From Agathobaculum sp. NTUH-O15-33 (GTDB lineage Bacteria; Bacillota; Clostridia; Oscillospirales; Butyricicoccaceae): a DNA stretch of 64,000 nucleotides. This document shows, in pieces, positions 1-6,938 of the stretch (positions within the stretch are counted from its first letter, which is position 1; the number at the start of each line of letters is the position of its first letter). Position numbers and translations under genes: made by a program. Where the stretch lies: assembly GCF_033193315.1 (NCBI RefSeq), contig NZ_CP136187.1, positions 1,426,001 to 1,490,000 of the forward strand, given 5' to 3'. Below the pieces are notes generated by a model, which worked only from the letters and a program-made list of their open reading frames with translations, made no database searches and was not told the DNA's origin.

Positions 1-34
1 CTTTTTTCAAACGTTGCCCCATCAATAGCTTCAT
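1..34 (-). CDS. Possible gene start running off the left edge
   Basis: On the minus strand an ATG at 34 follows a GAGGGC ribosome-binding site and a TATAAT-like -10 (plus-strand 69-74). Only eleven codons are visible (MKLLMGQRLKK), which resembles the start of a helix-turn-helix regulator but is far too short to assign. No good -35 was found. The rest of the gene lies outside the window. Confidence 0.3.
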   Translation of the reverse strand, partial: MKLLMGQRLKK

Positions 35-152
35 GTTTTGCCCTCTTTTTTTGCTTTATTGTAGCTTCATTATAACCCGTCTTGTATCATTCATGTTTCG
101 TGATAAGGAAACATTGGGCTGTCATGAGAAACCGAATATAAAAAACGCGGCC

Positions 153-395
153 GTAGGGCGGGCTGACCCAGCCCGCCGAAAGCGAAGCGCCAAGACAAGT
201 GGGCGCGCGAAACTAGGCCGGTCCGGCCGAGCGGAGCAACCCGTCCACTGAATCCCCCGGCATCCGGTACAGCACCGTCAAAAATTGTTTACATGACTAA
301 AGCGCGGCTCACACCGCCCCCAAGCAGGAGAAGGGAAAAGAATGGAGTTCAAAGGGGAAGGAAAAACCGTATGGTTGTTCCTTCCCCTTTGCCCC
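153..395. repeat. Dispersed repeat family A, copy 1 (243 bp)
   Basis: This stretch matches 9751-9993 along its whole length, with the same size of 243 bp. Shared blocks include GTAGGGCGGGCTG at the left, the GGCCGGTCCGGCCGAGCG block, the AAAATTGTTT block, and a right-end hairpin with arms GGGGAAGGAA and TTCCTTCCCC. No convincing gene was found in it; the short ORFs crossing it are compositional. With the repeats that follow, the 1-773 stretch holds no supported complete gene. Confidence 0.75.
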
Positions 396-469
396 CGCGC
401 CGGGCGGCGCGTTCGTCCTTCGCGGCTACCGCCGCGCATTTCATCGCGAGCGCAGCGAGCCTCCCAAAA
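391..469. repeat. Dispersed repeat family B, copy 1
   Basis: A GC-rich unit of about 79 bp containing CGCGGCTACCGCCGCG followed by a GCGAGCGCAGCGAGCC block. It is repeated directly at 652-728 and, in inverted orientation, three times at 27021-27160. The unit abuts the right end of repeat A. It is non-coding, probably a REP-like palindromic element. Confidence 0.7.
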
Positions 470-651
470 TAGCGAACCGGCGAGCCACGCACCTCATGAA
501 CGTAATCCCTTACGCCCCCCATTCGTCACGCGCCTACGGCGCGCGCCACCTTCCCCTCGTGGGGGGAAGGCCAGATCGCGCGCGTTGCTTAAGTTTACGC
601 ATATGCCTCGCCGGGGGAAGCCCAAATAAGGAACGCCGCTCAGGTGTTCGT

Positions 652-728
652 CCCCGCGCCGGGCGGCGCGTTCGTCCTTCGCGGCTACCGCCGCGTATTT
701 GATTGCGAGCAAAGCGAGCCACCAAAAA
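652..728. repeat. Dispersed repeat family B, copy 2
   Basis: A direct repeat of 391-469, starting with the same CCCGCGCCGGGCGGCGCG run and diverging slightly at its right end (GTATTTGATTGCGAGC instead of GCATTTCATCGCGAGC). It ends where the terminator of the aldehyde dehydrogenase gene begins. Confidence 0.7.
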
Positions 729-762
729 AGGGCACGCCGCAAAAACGCGGCGCGCCCTTTTT
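725..762. terminator. Bidirectional terminator after the aldehyde dehydrogenase
   Basis: A GC-rich hairpin (GGGCACGCCGC / GCGGCGCGCCC) is flanked by an A-run on one side and a T-run on the other, so it can work on either strand. It lies just past the stop codon of the minus-strand aldehyde dehydrogenase gene. Confidence 0.8.
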
Positions 763-773
763 CATACAGGTGC

Positions 774-2270
774 TTACATATCCTTCATCTGCTGCGCGAC
801 CTGCGCGCGGAAGTTGGAAAGGAAATCGCCCATGCCGTCGGCATGCTCGTACAGGCGCTCCTTGGGGGAAACGTCGCAGAAGCCGTAGGTCTTTAGGCGT
901 GTGAACTCAGCGCAGGAGTAGCCCGCGCCCTCGTTGCCGATGCCGGTGCCCTTGCAGCCGCCGAACGGCTGGTCGTTATGGCGCAGCGCGCTGGAACCGT
1001 TGACCCATACCGCCGAGGATTCCACGTGCTCGGTGTAGTAGAAGGACTTCTTCAGGTCCTTGGTGATCACGCAGGCGGACAGGCCGTACTGGCTCTGGTT
1101 GGCGATCGCGACGGCCTCTTCGTCGGTCTCAAAGGTGATGATCGGAACGACGGGGCCGAATACCTCCATATCGCACGCGATATCCATATCCTTGGTCACG
1201 TTGTCCAGAATGGTCACGTCCATTTCGGGGCCGTTGCGCTTGCCGCCGTAAAGGAGCTTCGCGCCCTGATCGATGGTGTGCTGAATCTGCTTCTCGACGC
1301 GCTCGGCCGCCTTGGTGGAGACCAGACGGGTCAGCTGCGCCTCGGGATCGGTCGCGTGGCCGCGCTTGAGGGTGGAAACAAAGTTCACAAGGCACTTGAC
1401 GAACACATCGTGCGCCTTCTTATGTACGATGGTGCGCTTGGGGGAGGCGCAGACCTGCCCGTTGTTCTCGTTGATGCGGCCCCAGCACAGGCACTCGATC
1501 GCCTTGGCGATCAGTTCGGGATCGTTCGCGGCTTCCTCGGTGATGATGAGGGGATCGTTGCCGCCCAGTTCCAGAATGACCTTCTTGATGGTGGGCGCGG
1601 CGTCGTGCATCATCTCTGCGCCGGCCTCGGTGCTGCCGGTCATGGCGATGCAGGCGACCTTTTTGTTGGTCAGCAGGTTTTCGGTGCAGTCCTCGCGGCT
1701 GCCGGTGACGAATTGCAGCACGTCCTGCGGCACGCCGGCTTCGATCGCCAGATCGATCAGCTTCTTGACGCAGCAGGGGGCCGTGGTGGATGCCTTGACG
1801 ATCATGGTGTTGCCCATCAGAAGCGCCGGAACGACCTTTTGCAGGGTCAGCTCGACCGGGTAGTTGAAGGGGATGACCGCCGCGACGACGCCCAGCGCTT
1901 CGTGACGGACCATGACCACGTGATCCTCGTAGCCCTCGGAGCTGTCGCACAGCACCTCGCCGTACATGTGCTTGCCCACTTCGATGTTGGCGCGGCCGAT
2001 CTCGGCGGCGTAGGTGGTCTCCGCGCGGGACTGAAGGATGGGCTTGCCCATTTCGCAGGACATGTAGTTTGCGATCTCCTCGCGGTTCTGGTCGATCAGG
2101 TCGCAGAACTTGTAAAGAATTTGGCCGCGCTCGAACAGCGGCACCTTTTCCCAGCGGGGCTGCGCCGCGTAAGCGACGTCTACCATTTCCGCGATCTCCT
2201 TGCCGTCGTAGTGCGGGACGCTGCCCACTACCTTACCGGTCGATTCATCGATGATTTCCATCATGCGCAT
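774..2270 (-). CDS. NAD(P)-dependent aldehyde dehydrogenase (succinate-semialdehyde type)
   Basis: A cytosolic aldehyde dehydrogenase of 498 residues, full length for the family, oxidising an aldehyde to the acid. The general base Glu234 is in ELGGNDP and the nucleophile Cys274 in NGQVCASP. The N-terminal half carries the Rossmann cofactor domain. The sequence resembles succinate-semialdehyde or similar short oxo-acid semialdehyde dehydrogenases, but the substrate cannot be read from sequence. The start at 2270 has an AGGAGG site nine bases upstream and a consensus promoter at 2342-2370. It is monocistronic, with its own terminator. A role with the DapA-like enzyme downstream (for example 2-oxoglutarate semialdehyde oxidation in hydroxyproline breakdown) is possible but unproven. 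Confidence 0.9.
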   Translation of the reverse strand: MRMMEIIDESTGKVVGSVPHYDGKEIAEMVDVAYAAQPRWEKVPLFERGQILYKFCDLIDQNREEIANYMSCEMGKPILQSRAETTYAAEIGRANIEVGKHMYGEVLCDSSEGYEDHVVMVRHEALGVVAAVIPFNYPVELTLQKVVPALLMGNTMIVKASTTAPCCVKKLIDLAIEAGVPQDVLQFVTGSREDCTENLLTNKKVACIAMTGSTEAGAEMMHDAAPTIKKVILELGGNDPLIITEEAANDPELIAKAIECLCWGRINENNGQVCASPKRTIVHKKAHDVFVKCLVNFVSTLKRGHATDPEAQLTRLVSTKAAERVEKQIQHTIDQGAKLLYGGKRNGPEMDVTILDNVTKDMDIACDMEVFGPVVPIITFETDEEAVAIANQSQYGLSACVITKDLKKSFYYTEHVESSAVWVNGSSALRHNDQPFGGCKGTGIGNEGAGYSCAEFTRLKTYGFCDVSPKERLYEHADGMGDFLSNFRAQVAQQMKDM

Positions 2271-2341
2271 GATTTTGTTCCTCCTATTTTGACGATGTTG
2301 TATGGTGGAGCGACGTTTGACCGCTGCTTTTTATTAGCTTT

Positions 2342-2370
2342 AATTTAACACATAAAATAAAGCCTGTCAA
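2342..2370 (-). promoter_or_regulatory. Promoter of the aldehyde dehydrogenase gene
   Basis: On the minus strand TTGACA (2365-2370) is separated by 17 bp from TAAATT (2342-2347), about 70 bp upstream of the start codon. It is a sigma-A type promoter. Confidence 0.7.
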
Positions 2371-2441
2371 TGAAAATTTATAGGTTATTTTAAAAATCGA
2401 AGAAAATGTGTTTTTTGTTATTCAATTATTTAAAATAAATA

Positions 2442-2470
2442 TTGACAAAAGCCGGCGCAAGTGCTATAAA
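2442..2470 (+). promoter_or_regulatory. Strong orphan plus-strand promoter
   Basis: TTGACA (2442-2447), a 17-bp spacer and TATAAA (2465-2470), preceded by an extended TG. No plus-strand gene follows; the next gene is the convergent regulator ending at 2712. The transcript would run through the inverted repeat at 2521-2585 to the hairpin at 2674-2708, so it may be a small RNA of roughly 230 nt. Confidence 0.55.
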
Positions 2471-2520
2471 GAGAATATACGGAAAGACAATGTTATTCAG
2501 TTAAGGCATTTTCGTAAGTT

Positions 2521-2585
2521 TGTCATCCTGAGCGAAGCGAAGAATCTCGCGCGAACGCGCGGAATCTACGTTCCTCAGGATGACA
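2521..2585. repeat. Short palindromic repeat (TGTCATCCTGAG family)
   Basis: Twelve-base inverted arms TGTCATCCTGAG (2521-2532) and CTCAGGATGACA (2574-2585) enclose GAAGCGAAGAATCT-like sequence and a small GCGCGAACGCGC hairpin. This looks like a dispersed intergenic palindrome of a type seen in Firmicutes. It is non-coding. Confidence 0.65.
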
Positions 2586-2673
2586 ATGGGGTAGCTTAAC
2601 TTCATGACATCGGACGGAAATATCCTTCTATTCTAGTTTCGACCTATTCTTCCTTTTTTCTTCTTCTCTCGGG

Positions 2674-2708
2674 AAAGCGTCGCAGGCAACACGTCCTGCG
2701 GCGCTTTT
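2674..2708. terminator. Terminator-like hairpin after the MerR-type regulator
   Basis: AAAGCGTCGCAGG and CCTGCGGCGCTTTT form a 12-13 bp stem around an eight-base loop, four bases beyond the stop of the minus-strand regulator. The T-run is short on both strands. It could end the regulator mRNA and any transcript from the orphan promoter at 2442. Confidence 0.55.
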
Positions 2709-2711
2709 CTG

Positions 2712-3593
2712 TTATTCAAAAATCTTCACGGGGATCTGTAGCTTGACCAAAATGTTGTTGTTGCAGTAATCAAAGATCGACATCTTGGCGATGACCTCGC
2801 CAAGGTATGGGCCGACGATCTGGTAGCGCTTATCCCGGATGAATTGCAGCAGCTTATCCAGCCCGATACATTCCGAGCGGCCGTCCATGGCGATATAGTT
2901 GCGGTAGATACAGGCATAGGTTCCGGCCTGCACGATCGTATGGGGAATGCTTGCCTGCATGGGGCCGTCGATCAAAAGCAGCGCGCCGCCGCACAGATAG
3001 TCTTCCTCCAAAAGCGCTTGCTGCGTGATGGTGCAGCAGGCCTGATTGAGCAGGGAAGCGGATAGGTTGTTTTCCTGAAGCGCCTCCTTGATCTGCACCA
3101 GCACCTTGGACCAAGGCGAGCCGTCGCAATAGCTTTGCCGCAGATCATACGGTTCGATCTCAAACGCCAATGCCGCCCGCTTGGGGATGAACTCGATGAA
3201 CGCGGAATCCAAAACCGGGGGATTGCGCATGTGGGCGCAGCTATTGAGCTGCTTGATCAACAGGTCGCGCAGCGTGGTATCCGCCGTGATCTTTTCATTG
3301 AGCGTGTCGATCCGCTCGCTGAGCAGCGCTTCAAACACCGAAAGGTTCCGCTCGTCCAGCATGGATTTGATCTGCCGGAGCGACAGGCCCACGGATTTCA
3401 TTTGAATGATCTTTTCCAGCCGCGCAAATTGGTTGCGCGAGTAATAGCGGTAGCCGTTATAGTCATCCACGTTTTGCGGTACCAGCAGGCCCATATCATG
3501 ATAAAGGCGCAGGGTGCGCCGTGAAATGTTGAAAATCTCCGACATATCCCCGATGCTGTACCGGTCGTTTTCTCTTGAAAAGTACTGATCCAC
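2712..3593 (-). CDS. MerR family transcriptional regulator with GyrI-like effector domain
   Basis: A DNA-binding activator/repressor of about 293 residues. The N-terminal winged helix (YSIGDMSEIFNISRRTLRLYH) is typical of MerR, followed by a dimerisation helix and a C-terminal GyrI/BmrR-like small-molecule domain of about 150 residues. A GTG at 3593 is preferred, since AAGGAGGG lies eight bases upstream; a GTG at 3611 would sit inside that site. It is transcribed away from the dapA-like operon, whose promoter has the 19-bp spacer expected for MerR control. A 13-bp sequence at its own transcription start recurs, inverted, next to that promoter. It probably controls both itself and the operon; the ligand is unknown. 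Confidence 0.85.
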   Translation of the reverse strand: MDQYFSRENDRYSIGDMSEIFNISRRTLRLYHDMGLLVPQNVDDYNGYRYYSRNQFARLEKIIQMKSVGLSLRQIKSMLDERNLSVFEALLSERIDTLNEKITADTTLRDLLIKQLNSCAHMRNPPVLDSAFIEFIPKRAALAFEIEPYDLRQSYCDGSPWSKVLVQIKEALQENNLSASLLNQACCTITQQALLEEDYLCGGALLLIDGPMQASIPHTIVQAGTYACIYRNYIAMDGRSECIGLDKLLQFIRDKRYQIVGPYLGEVIAKMSIFDYCNNNILVKLQIPVKIFE

Positions 3594-3664
3594 GGAGATG
3601 CCCTCCTTCACAAGAATGACGGTCGGAACGATCCCGCCGTATAGAAGGGATCGTTTAAAATGTG

Positions 3665-3678
3665 GGCTAAATATAGCC
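3665..3678. promoter_or_regulatory. Candidate operator 1 (palindrome at the regulator's start site)
   Basis: GGCTAAATATAGCC is a near-perfect palindrome lying just downstream of the -10 of the MerR-type gene promoter. Thirteen of its bases recur as the exact reverse complement at 3838-3850 beside the divergent operon promoter. Such a shared site suggests binding of one regulator at both promoters. Confidence 0.5.
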
Positions 3679-3685
3679 TAGTAAT

Positions 3686-3714
3686 AGATTAGCATTATTT
3701 CCCGTTTCAGTCAA
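3686..3714 (-). promoter_or_regulatory. Promoter of the MerR-type regulator
   Basis: Minus strand: TTGACT (3709-3714), 17-bp spacer, TAATCT (3686-3691). It overlaps candidate operator 1 at the expected transcription start. Confidence 0.6.
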
Positions 3715-3790
3715 GCGCCGGACGAATCGTAAAACCTTGACGTTGCGGTAGGCCATAGGGAACCTTTGCTTCGATGGAATATTGGATATA

Positions 3791-3813
3791 CCGCTGGAAA
3801 CAGCGGTTTTTTT
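3791..3813 (+). terminator. Compact intrinsic terminator in the divergent intergenic region
   Basis: CCGCTG-GAAA-CAGCGG followed by seven T residues, a textbook intrinsic terminator on the plus strand. No plus-strand gene precedes it closely, so it may end an unrecognised short RNA or insulate the operon promoter from upstream transcription. Confidence 0.6.
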
Positions 3814-3837
3814 ATGCTCTTTTCACAAAAAAAGCAG

Positions 3838-3852
3838 GGCTATATTTAGCTA
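3838..3852. promoter_or_regulatory. Candidate operator 2 (upstream of the dapA-like operon promoter)
   Basis: GGCTATATTTAGCTA directly abuts the -35 at 3853. Its first 13 bases are the reverse complement of 3666-3678 at the regulator's own promoter. Confidence 0.5.
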
Positions 3853-3883
3853 TTGACCCTATCGCAGGGGGAGTAGGTACAAT
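3853..3883 (+). promoter_or_regulatory. MerR-type promoter with 19-bp spacer for the dapA-like/TRAP operon
   Basis: TTGACC (3853-3858) and TACAAT (3878-3883) are 19 bp apart instead of 17. The spacer holds a partial dyad with outer half-sites CCTA and TAGG. Overlong 19-bp spacers with an internal dyad are the hallmark of promoters that MerR-family proteins activate by DNA distortion, and a MerR-type gene lies divergently next to it. Confidence 0.65.
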
Positions 3884-3968
3884 GGCACTATAAGCAAAGC
3901 AGGGAAACGCCGATAACGGCGGCACGCTTTCTGCAATGCCGGTCAACAAGGATAAGGAGGCATACAAA

Positions 3969-4862
3969 ATGAGAAACACCAAATTTGACGGGGTCATGAC
4001 CGCGCTGATCACGCCGTATAACAAGGATGGCTCTGTAAACGCGGAAATGCTGAGGGCGCACACGGACTTTGTGATCGAGGGCGGCGTGGACGTCGTGATC
4101 GCGTCGGCCGGCAGCGGCCAATACGTCAACATGAACGCGGAGCAGCGCGCGTTTACCGTAAAAACGGTCGTGCAAGCGGCGGCGGGCCGCGTGCCGGTGA
4201 TCGGCGGCGTTTTGGAGCCCGGCTTTGCCGAGGCGGTCATAAACGGCAGAAACGCGCTCGACGCGGGCGCGGAAGCTCTGCTGGTCCTGCCGCCCTATTA
4301 TGTAAGCGTTACGCAGCAGGGTATTTACGATTATTTTCAGGCGCTGTATCAGGCGCTGCAAGCGCCCATGATCGTATATAACTATCCCGGCCGCATCGGC
4401 ACAAACGTCATGCCGGAAACGCTCGCGCGCATGATGCGGGAGATTCCGGGCGTGATCGGCTGCAAGGAGTGTTCGGATTATACGCAGTTTTTAAACGCGG
4501 TGCGTCTGGCGGGCGACGACGGATCGATCTACAGCGGTTCCGATCTGGCGTTTGCCGATCAGGTCCTAGCGGGGGCGCGCGGCGGCGTGATCGCGGCATC
4601 CTGCGTGCTGCCCCGCGAATATGCCGAGATATACAAGCTGGCTCGGAGCGGGGAATCGCAAAAGGCGCACGCGCTCATCTTCCGGTATTTCGGTCTGGTA
4701 AAGGCGCTGTTCGGCAACGGCATGCACCCTTCGCCCCTAAAATACGCCATGCAGCTGATGGGGCAGGAGACCGGCGCATGGACCGTGCCCGTGAACGAAC
4801 CGGACGAGGAGACAAAGGCGCTTTTACGTGCCGAGCTGGAAAAGCACGGCATGCTCGCGTGA
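3969..4862 (+). CDS. Dihydrodipicolinate synthase/N-acetylneuraminate lyase family protein
   Basis: A class I aldolase or hydro-lyase of 297 residues forming a Schiff base with a 2-oxo acid. The catalytic Lys166 is in GCKECS and the proton-relay Tyr137 in VYNYPGR; the TIM-barrel length is normal. The ATG at 3969 is chosen because AAGGAGG lies seven bases upstream; an in-frame start 33 bases earlier lacks a site. It is the first gene of an operon with a ProC-like reductase, a 2-hydroxyacid dehydrogenase and a TRAP importer, so it probably acts in catabolism of an imported acid and not in lysine synthesis. Candidates include a hydroxyproline-derived pyrroline or a sugar acid; the sequence does not settle this. 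Confidence 0.88.
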   Translation: MRNTKFDGVMTALITPYNKDGSVNAEMLRAHTDFVIEGGVDVVIASAGSGQYVNMNAEQRAFTVKTVVQAAAGRVPVIGGVLEPGFAEAVINGRNALDAGAEALLVLPPYYVSVTQQGIYDYFQALYQALQAPMIVYNYPGRIGTNVMPETLARMMREIPGVIGCKECSDYTQFLNAVRLAGDDGSIYSGSDLAFADQVLAGARGGVIAASCVLPREYAEIYKLARSGESQKAHALIFRYFGLVKALFGNGMHPSPLKYAMQLMGQETGAWTVPVNEPDEETKALLRAELEKHGMLA

Positions 4863-4877
4863 AGGAGGAAAAATAGC

Positions 4878-5678
4878 ATGAATCAGTTGCCTACCCTTGG
4901 TTTTGTCGGCACCGGCGCGATCACAACCGCGATGGTCACCGGTTTTTGCAGCCGCGCGGCCGATGTTCCGTACCCCATCGTCGTTTCGCCGCACTATGAA
5001 AAAAACGCCGCCAAGCTAAAGGCGGATTACCCCGACCGCGTCACCGTGGCCGACAGCATTCAGGCCGTGGTGGACGCGGCGGATTGGGTCATTCTGGCCG
5101 TGCTGCCCGAAGCGGGCGAGGAGGTTTGCCGTTCCCTGCGTTTCCGCCCGGCGCATAAGATCATCAACGTCATGTTCGATAAAACGGTGGAGCAGATCGC
5201 CGCTTGGATCAACTGCAAGGTGGATACCATGCTGCATATGGTGCCGTTAACGTTTAACGCTTTTACCGACGGCCCGATCGTACAGTGTCCGCCAACACCC
5301 GAGGCGGCGGAGATTTTCGGCCACATCGGCAAGATCATCTCGGTCGAAAAGCGGTACCAAGCCGCCGTGTTCGGCGCGATTACCGGCTGCGTGACCTCCA
5401 TGTTCGCCGTCATGGATCAGCTGATCGGTTGGGCGCAGTCCGAAGGGCTGAGCGCCGAGCAGGCGACGGGCTATGTGACCAATTTCTTTGCCGCCGTCTG
5501 TCAGGAGGCGATTCGGCAGGATCGCACGGGCGTGCGTACGATGGCCACCGTCTCAACGCCCGGCGGCATCAATCTGCAAAATCTGGAGCTGATCGACGCG
5601 GCGGGCGGCATCAAGGCGTGGGCCGATGCGATCCGGCCGGTTTTCGCCCGCACCGTCGGCGATATCCCTAAGAACTGA
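4878..5678 (+). CDS. Pyrroline-5-carboxylate reductase-like NAD(P)-binding protein
   Basis: A 266-residue oxidoreductase with an N-terminal Rossmann fold (GFVGTGAITTAM, residues about 8-19) and an all-helical C-terminal half carrying STPGGINLQNLE, the counterpart of the SPGGTT motif of ProC. This suggests reduction of a cyclic imine or a related NAD(P)-linked step. A GGAGG site lies just upstream of the ATG, 15 bp after the DapA-like gene. Its place between an aldolase-type enzyme and a 2-hydroxyacid dehydrogenase argues for a catabolic, non-proline-synthesis role. The substrate is unknown. Confidence 0.8.
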   Translation: MNQLPTLGFVGTGAITTAMVTGFCSRAADVPYPIVVSPHYEKNAAKLKADYPDRVTVADSIQAVVDAADWVILAVLPEAGEEVCRSLRFRPAHKIINVMFDKTVEQIAAWINCKVDTMLHMVPLTFNAFTDGPIVQCPPTPEAAEIFGHIGKIISVEKRYQAAVFGAITGCVTSMFAVMDQLIGWAQSEGLSAEQATGYVTNFFAAVCQEAIRQDRTGVRTMATVSTPGGINLQNLELIDAAGGIKAWADAIRPVFARTVGDIPKN

Positions 5679-5699
5679 GTTGGAAAGGCGAGGGAACAC

Positions 5700-6938
5700 A
5701 TGATGCATACCATCGTACTGATCGAGCCCACCATCCATCCGGCGGGCGTTCAGCTGCTAAAAGAAAAGGCCCGCGTGGTCATGGCGCCGGACGGCGGGGA
5801 GCAAACGCTGATCCGCGCCATTCAGGAAAGCGGCGCGCAGGGGCTGCTGCCCCGCATCGAACCGATCACCCGCCATATCATCGAAAGCTGCCCGACGCTT
5901 CAGGTTATCGCGGAGCCCGGCGTCGGACTGGACAATATCGACGTTGCGGCGGCGACCGAGCGCGGGGTGCGGGTCCTCCATGTGCCCGACGGAAACTATA
6001 CCACGGTGAGCGAACACGCCATGCTGTTTATTCTCGCCTCGGCGCAAAACCTAATTCGCGCGGATGCGAATGTGCGCCGCGGCAACTGGCGGTACCGCGA
6101 CACCAACCTGCCAAGCGACATTGCCGGAAAGACCCTGCTGGTCGCCGGTTTTGGACGGATCGGCCGCGAGGTCGCCAAAAAAGCGCAGACGTTCGGCATG
6201 CGGGTGCTCGCGTATGACGCGTTCGTGCCCGCCGGCCAAATGCTGGAAACGGGCGCGGAAAAGGTGGAGGTGCTGGAGGACGGCCTTCGGCGGGCGGACT
6301 TTGTCAGCATCCATCTGCCGCTGACGCCTGAGACGCGCGGCCTGTTTTCCACCGCCCAATTTGAAGCCATGAAGCAAAGCGCCTATCTCTGCAATCTGGG
6401 ACGCGGCCCGGTCGTCGATGAGGCGGCGCTTTACCGGGCGCTCGTCGGCGGGATCATCGCGGGCGCGGCGCTCGATGTATTCGACCCCGAGCCGCCGTTT
6501 GCGGAAAACCCGCTGTTCCAGCTCGACAATGTGATCCTGACCCCGCACAGCGGCGGCGATACAAGGGAATCGCGCGAGCGCCTCGCGGTCAGGGCGGCGG
6601 GCGCGCTGCTCGCCGCGCTGGACGGAGAAACGCCGCTGGTCAACTGGGCGAACCGCCGCGACATGGAAGCACGCTGGAAGCCTTTCTTCACGTGCGGCCG
6701 ACAAGGTTTCAACAACCATCAGGAAAAGGAGTATTCGCATGAAAAGATTTCTCTCTTTGCTTGCAGCCGCCGCACTCGTTTTCACCACGCTGTCCGGCTG
6801 CGGTCCACAAACGGGCGTGCCGTCCGGCGCGGGCGGCGCGGACACAGACGCGGCCGCGGCCCCGCAAAGCGAAACCACCGGCCCCGCGCAGCCGCTTGCC
6901 GGCGCGAGCGTGGTGCTCAAGCTGAGCCACGGCGATAA
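5700..6938 (+). CDS. D-isomer-specific 2-hydroxyacid dehydrogenase, 3' end overrunning dctP
   Basis: An NAD-dependent D-2-hydroxyacid dehydrogenase (phosphoglycerate/glyoxylate reductase type). The cofactor motif GFGRIGREVA, the catalytic Arg in NLGRGPVVD, Glu in VFDPEPP and His in TPHSGG are all present. Homology ends near residue 320 (about position 6660), the normal family length. However, no in-frame stop occurs until 6938, so the ORF runs 200 bases into dctP and gives an implausible Arg-rich tail. Another frame has a TGA at 6740 overlapping the dctP start, so a lost stop or a small indel near 6650-6735 is likely. The true product is probably about 320-347 residues. Confidence 0.8.
   Translation: MMHTIVLIEPTIHPAGVQLLKEKARVVMAPDGGEQTLIRAIQESGAQGLLPRIEPITRHIIESCPTLQVIAEPGVGLDNIDVAAATERGVRVLHVPDGNYTTVSEHAMLFILASAQNLIRADANVRRGNWRYRDTNLPSDIAGKTLLVAGFGRIGREVAKKAQTFGMRVLAYDAFVPAGQMLETGAEKVEVLEDGLRRADFVSIHLPLTPETRGLFSTAQFEAMKQSAYLCNLGRGPVVDEAALYRALVGGIIAGAALDVFDPEPPFAENPLFQLDNVILTPHSGGDTRESRERLAVRAAGALLAALDGETPLVNWANRRDMEARWKPFFTCGRQGFNNHQEKEYSHEKISLFACSRRTRFHHAVRLRSTNGRAVRRGRRGHRRGRGPAKRNHRPRAAACRRERGAQAEPRR

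Noticed and set aside
494..742. Short ORFs in the 300-770 region
   Set aside because: They are translations of repeat B and its palindromes, found in several frames, without ribosome-binding sites.
978..2348. 456-codon plus-strand ORF opposite the aldehyde dehydrogenase
   Set aside because: It is an antisense shadow of a high-GC gene; its His/Val/Gly/Asp-rich composition has no domain pattern, and the minus-strand product is clearly real.
3969..4862. Assignment as the lysine-biosynthesis enzyme DapA
   Set aside because: Operon context (TRAP importer, hydroxyacid dehydrogenase, ligand-type regulator) and no other lysine genes argue for a catabolic family member.
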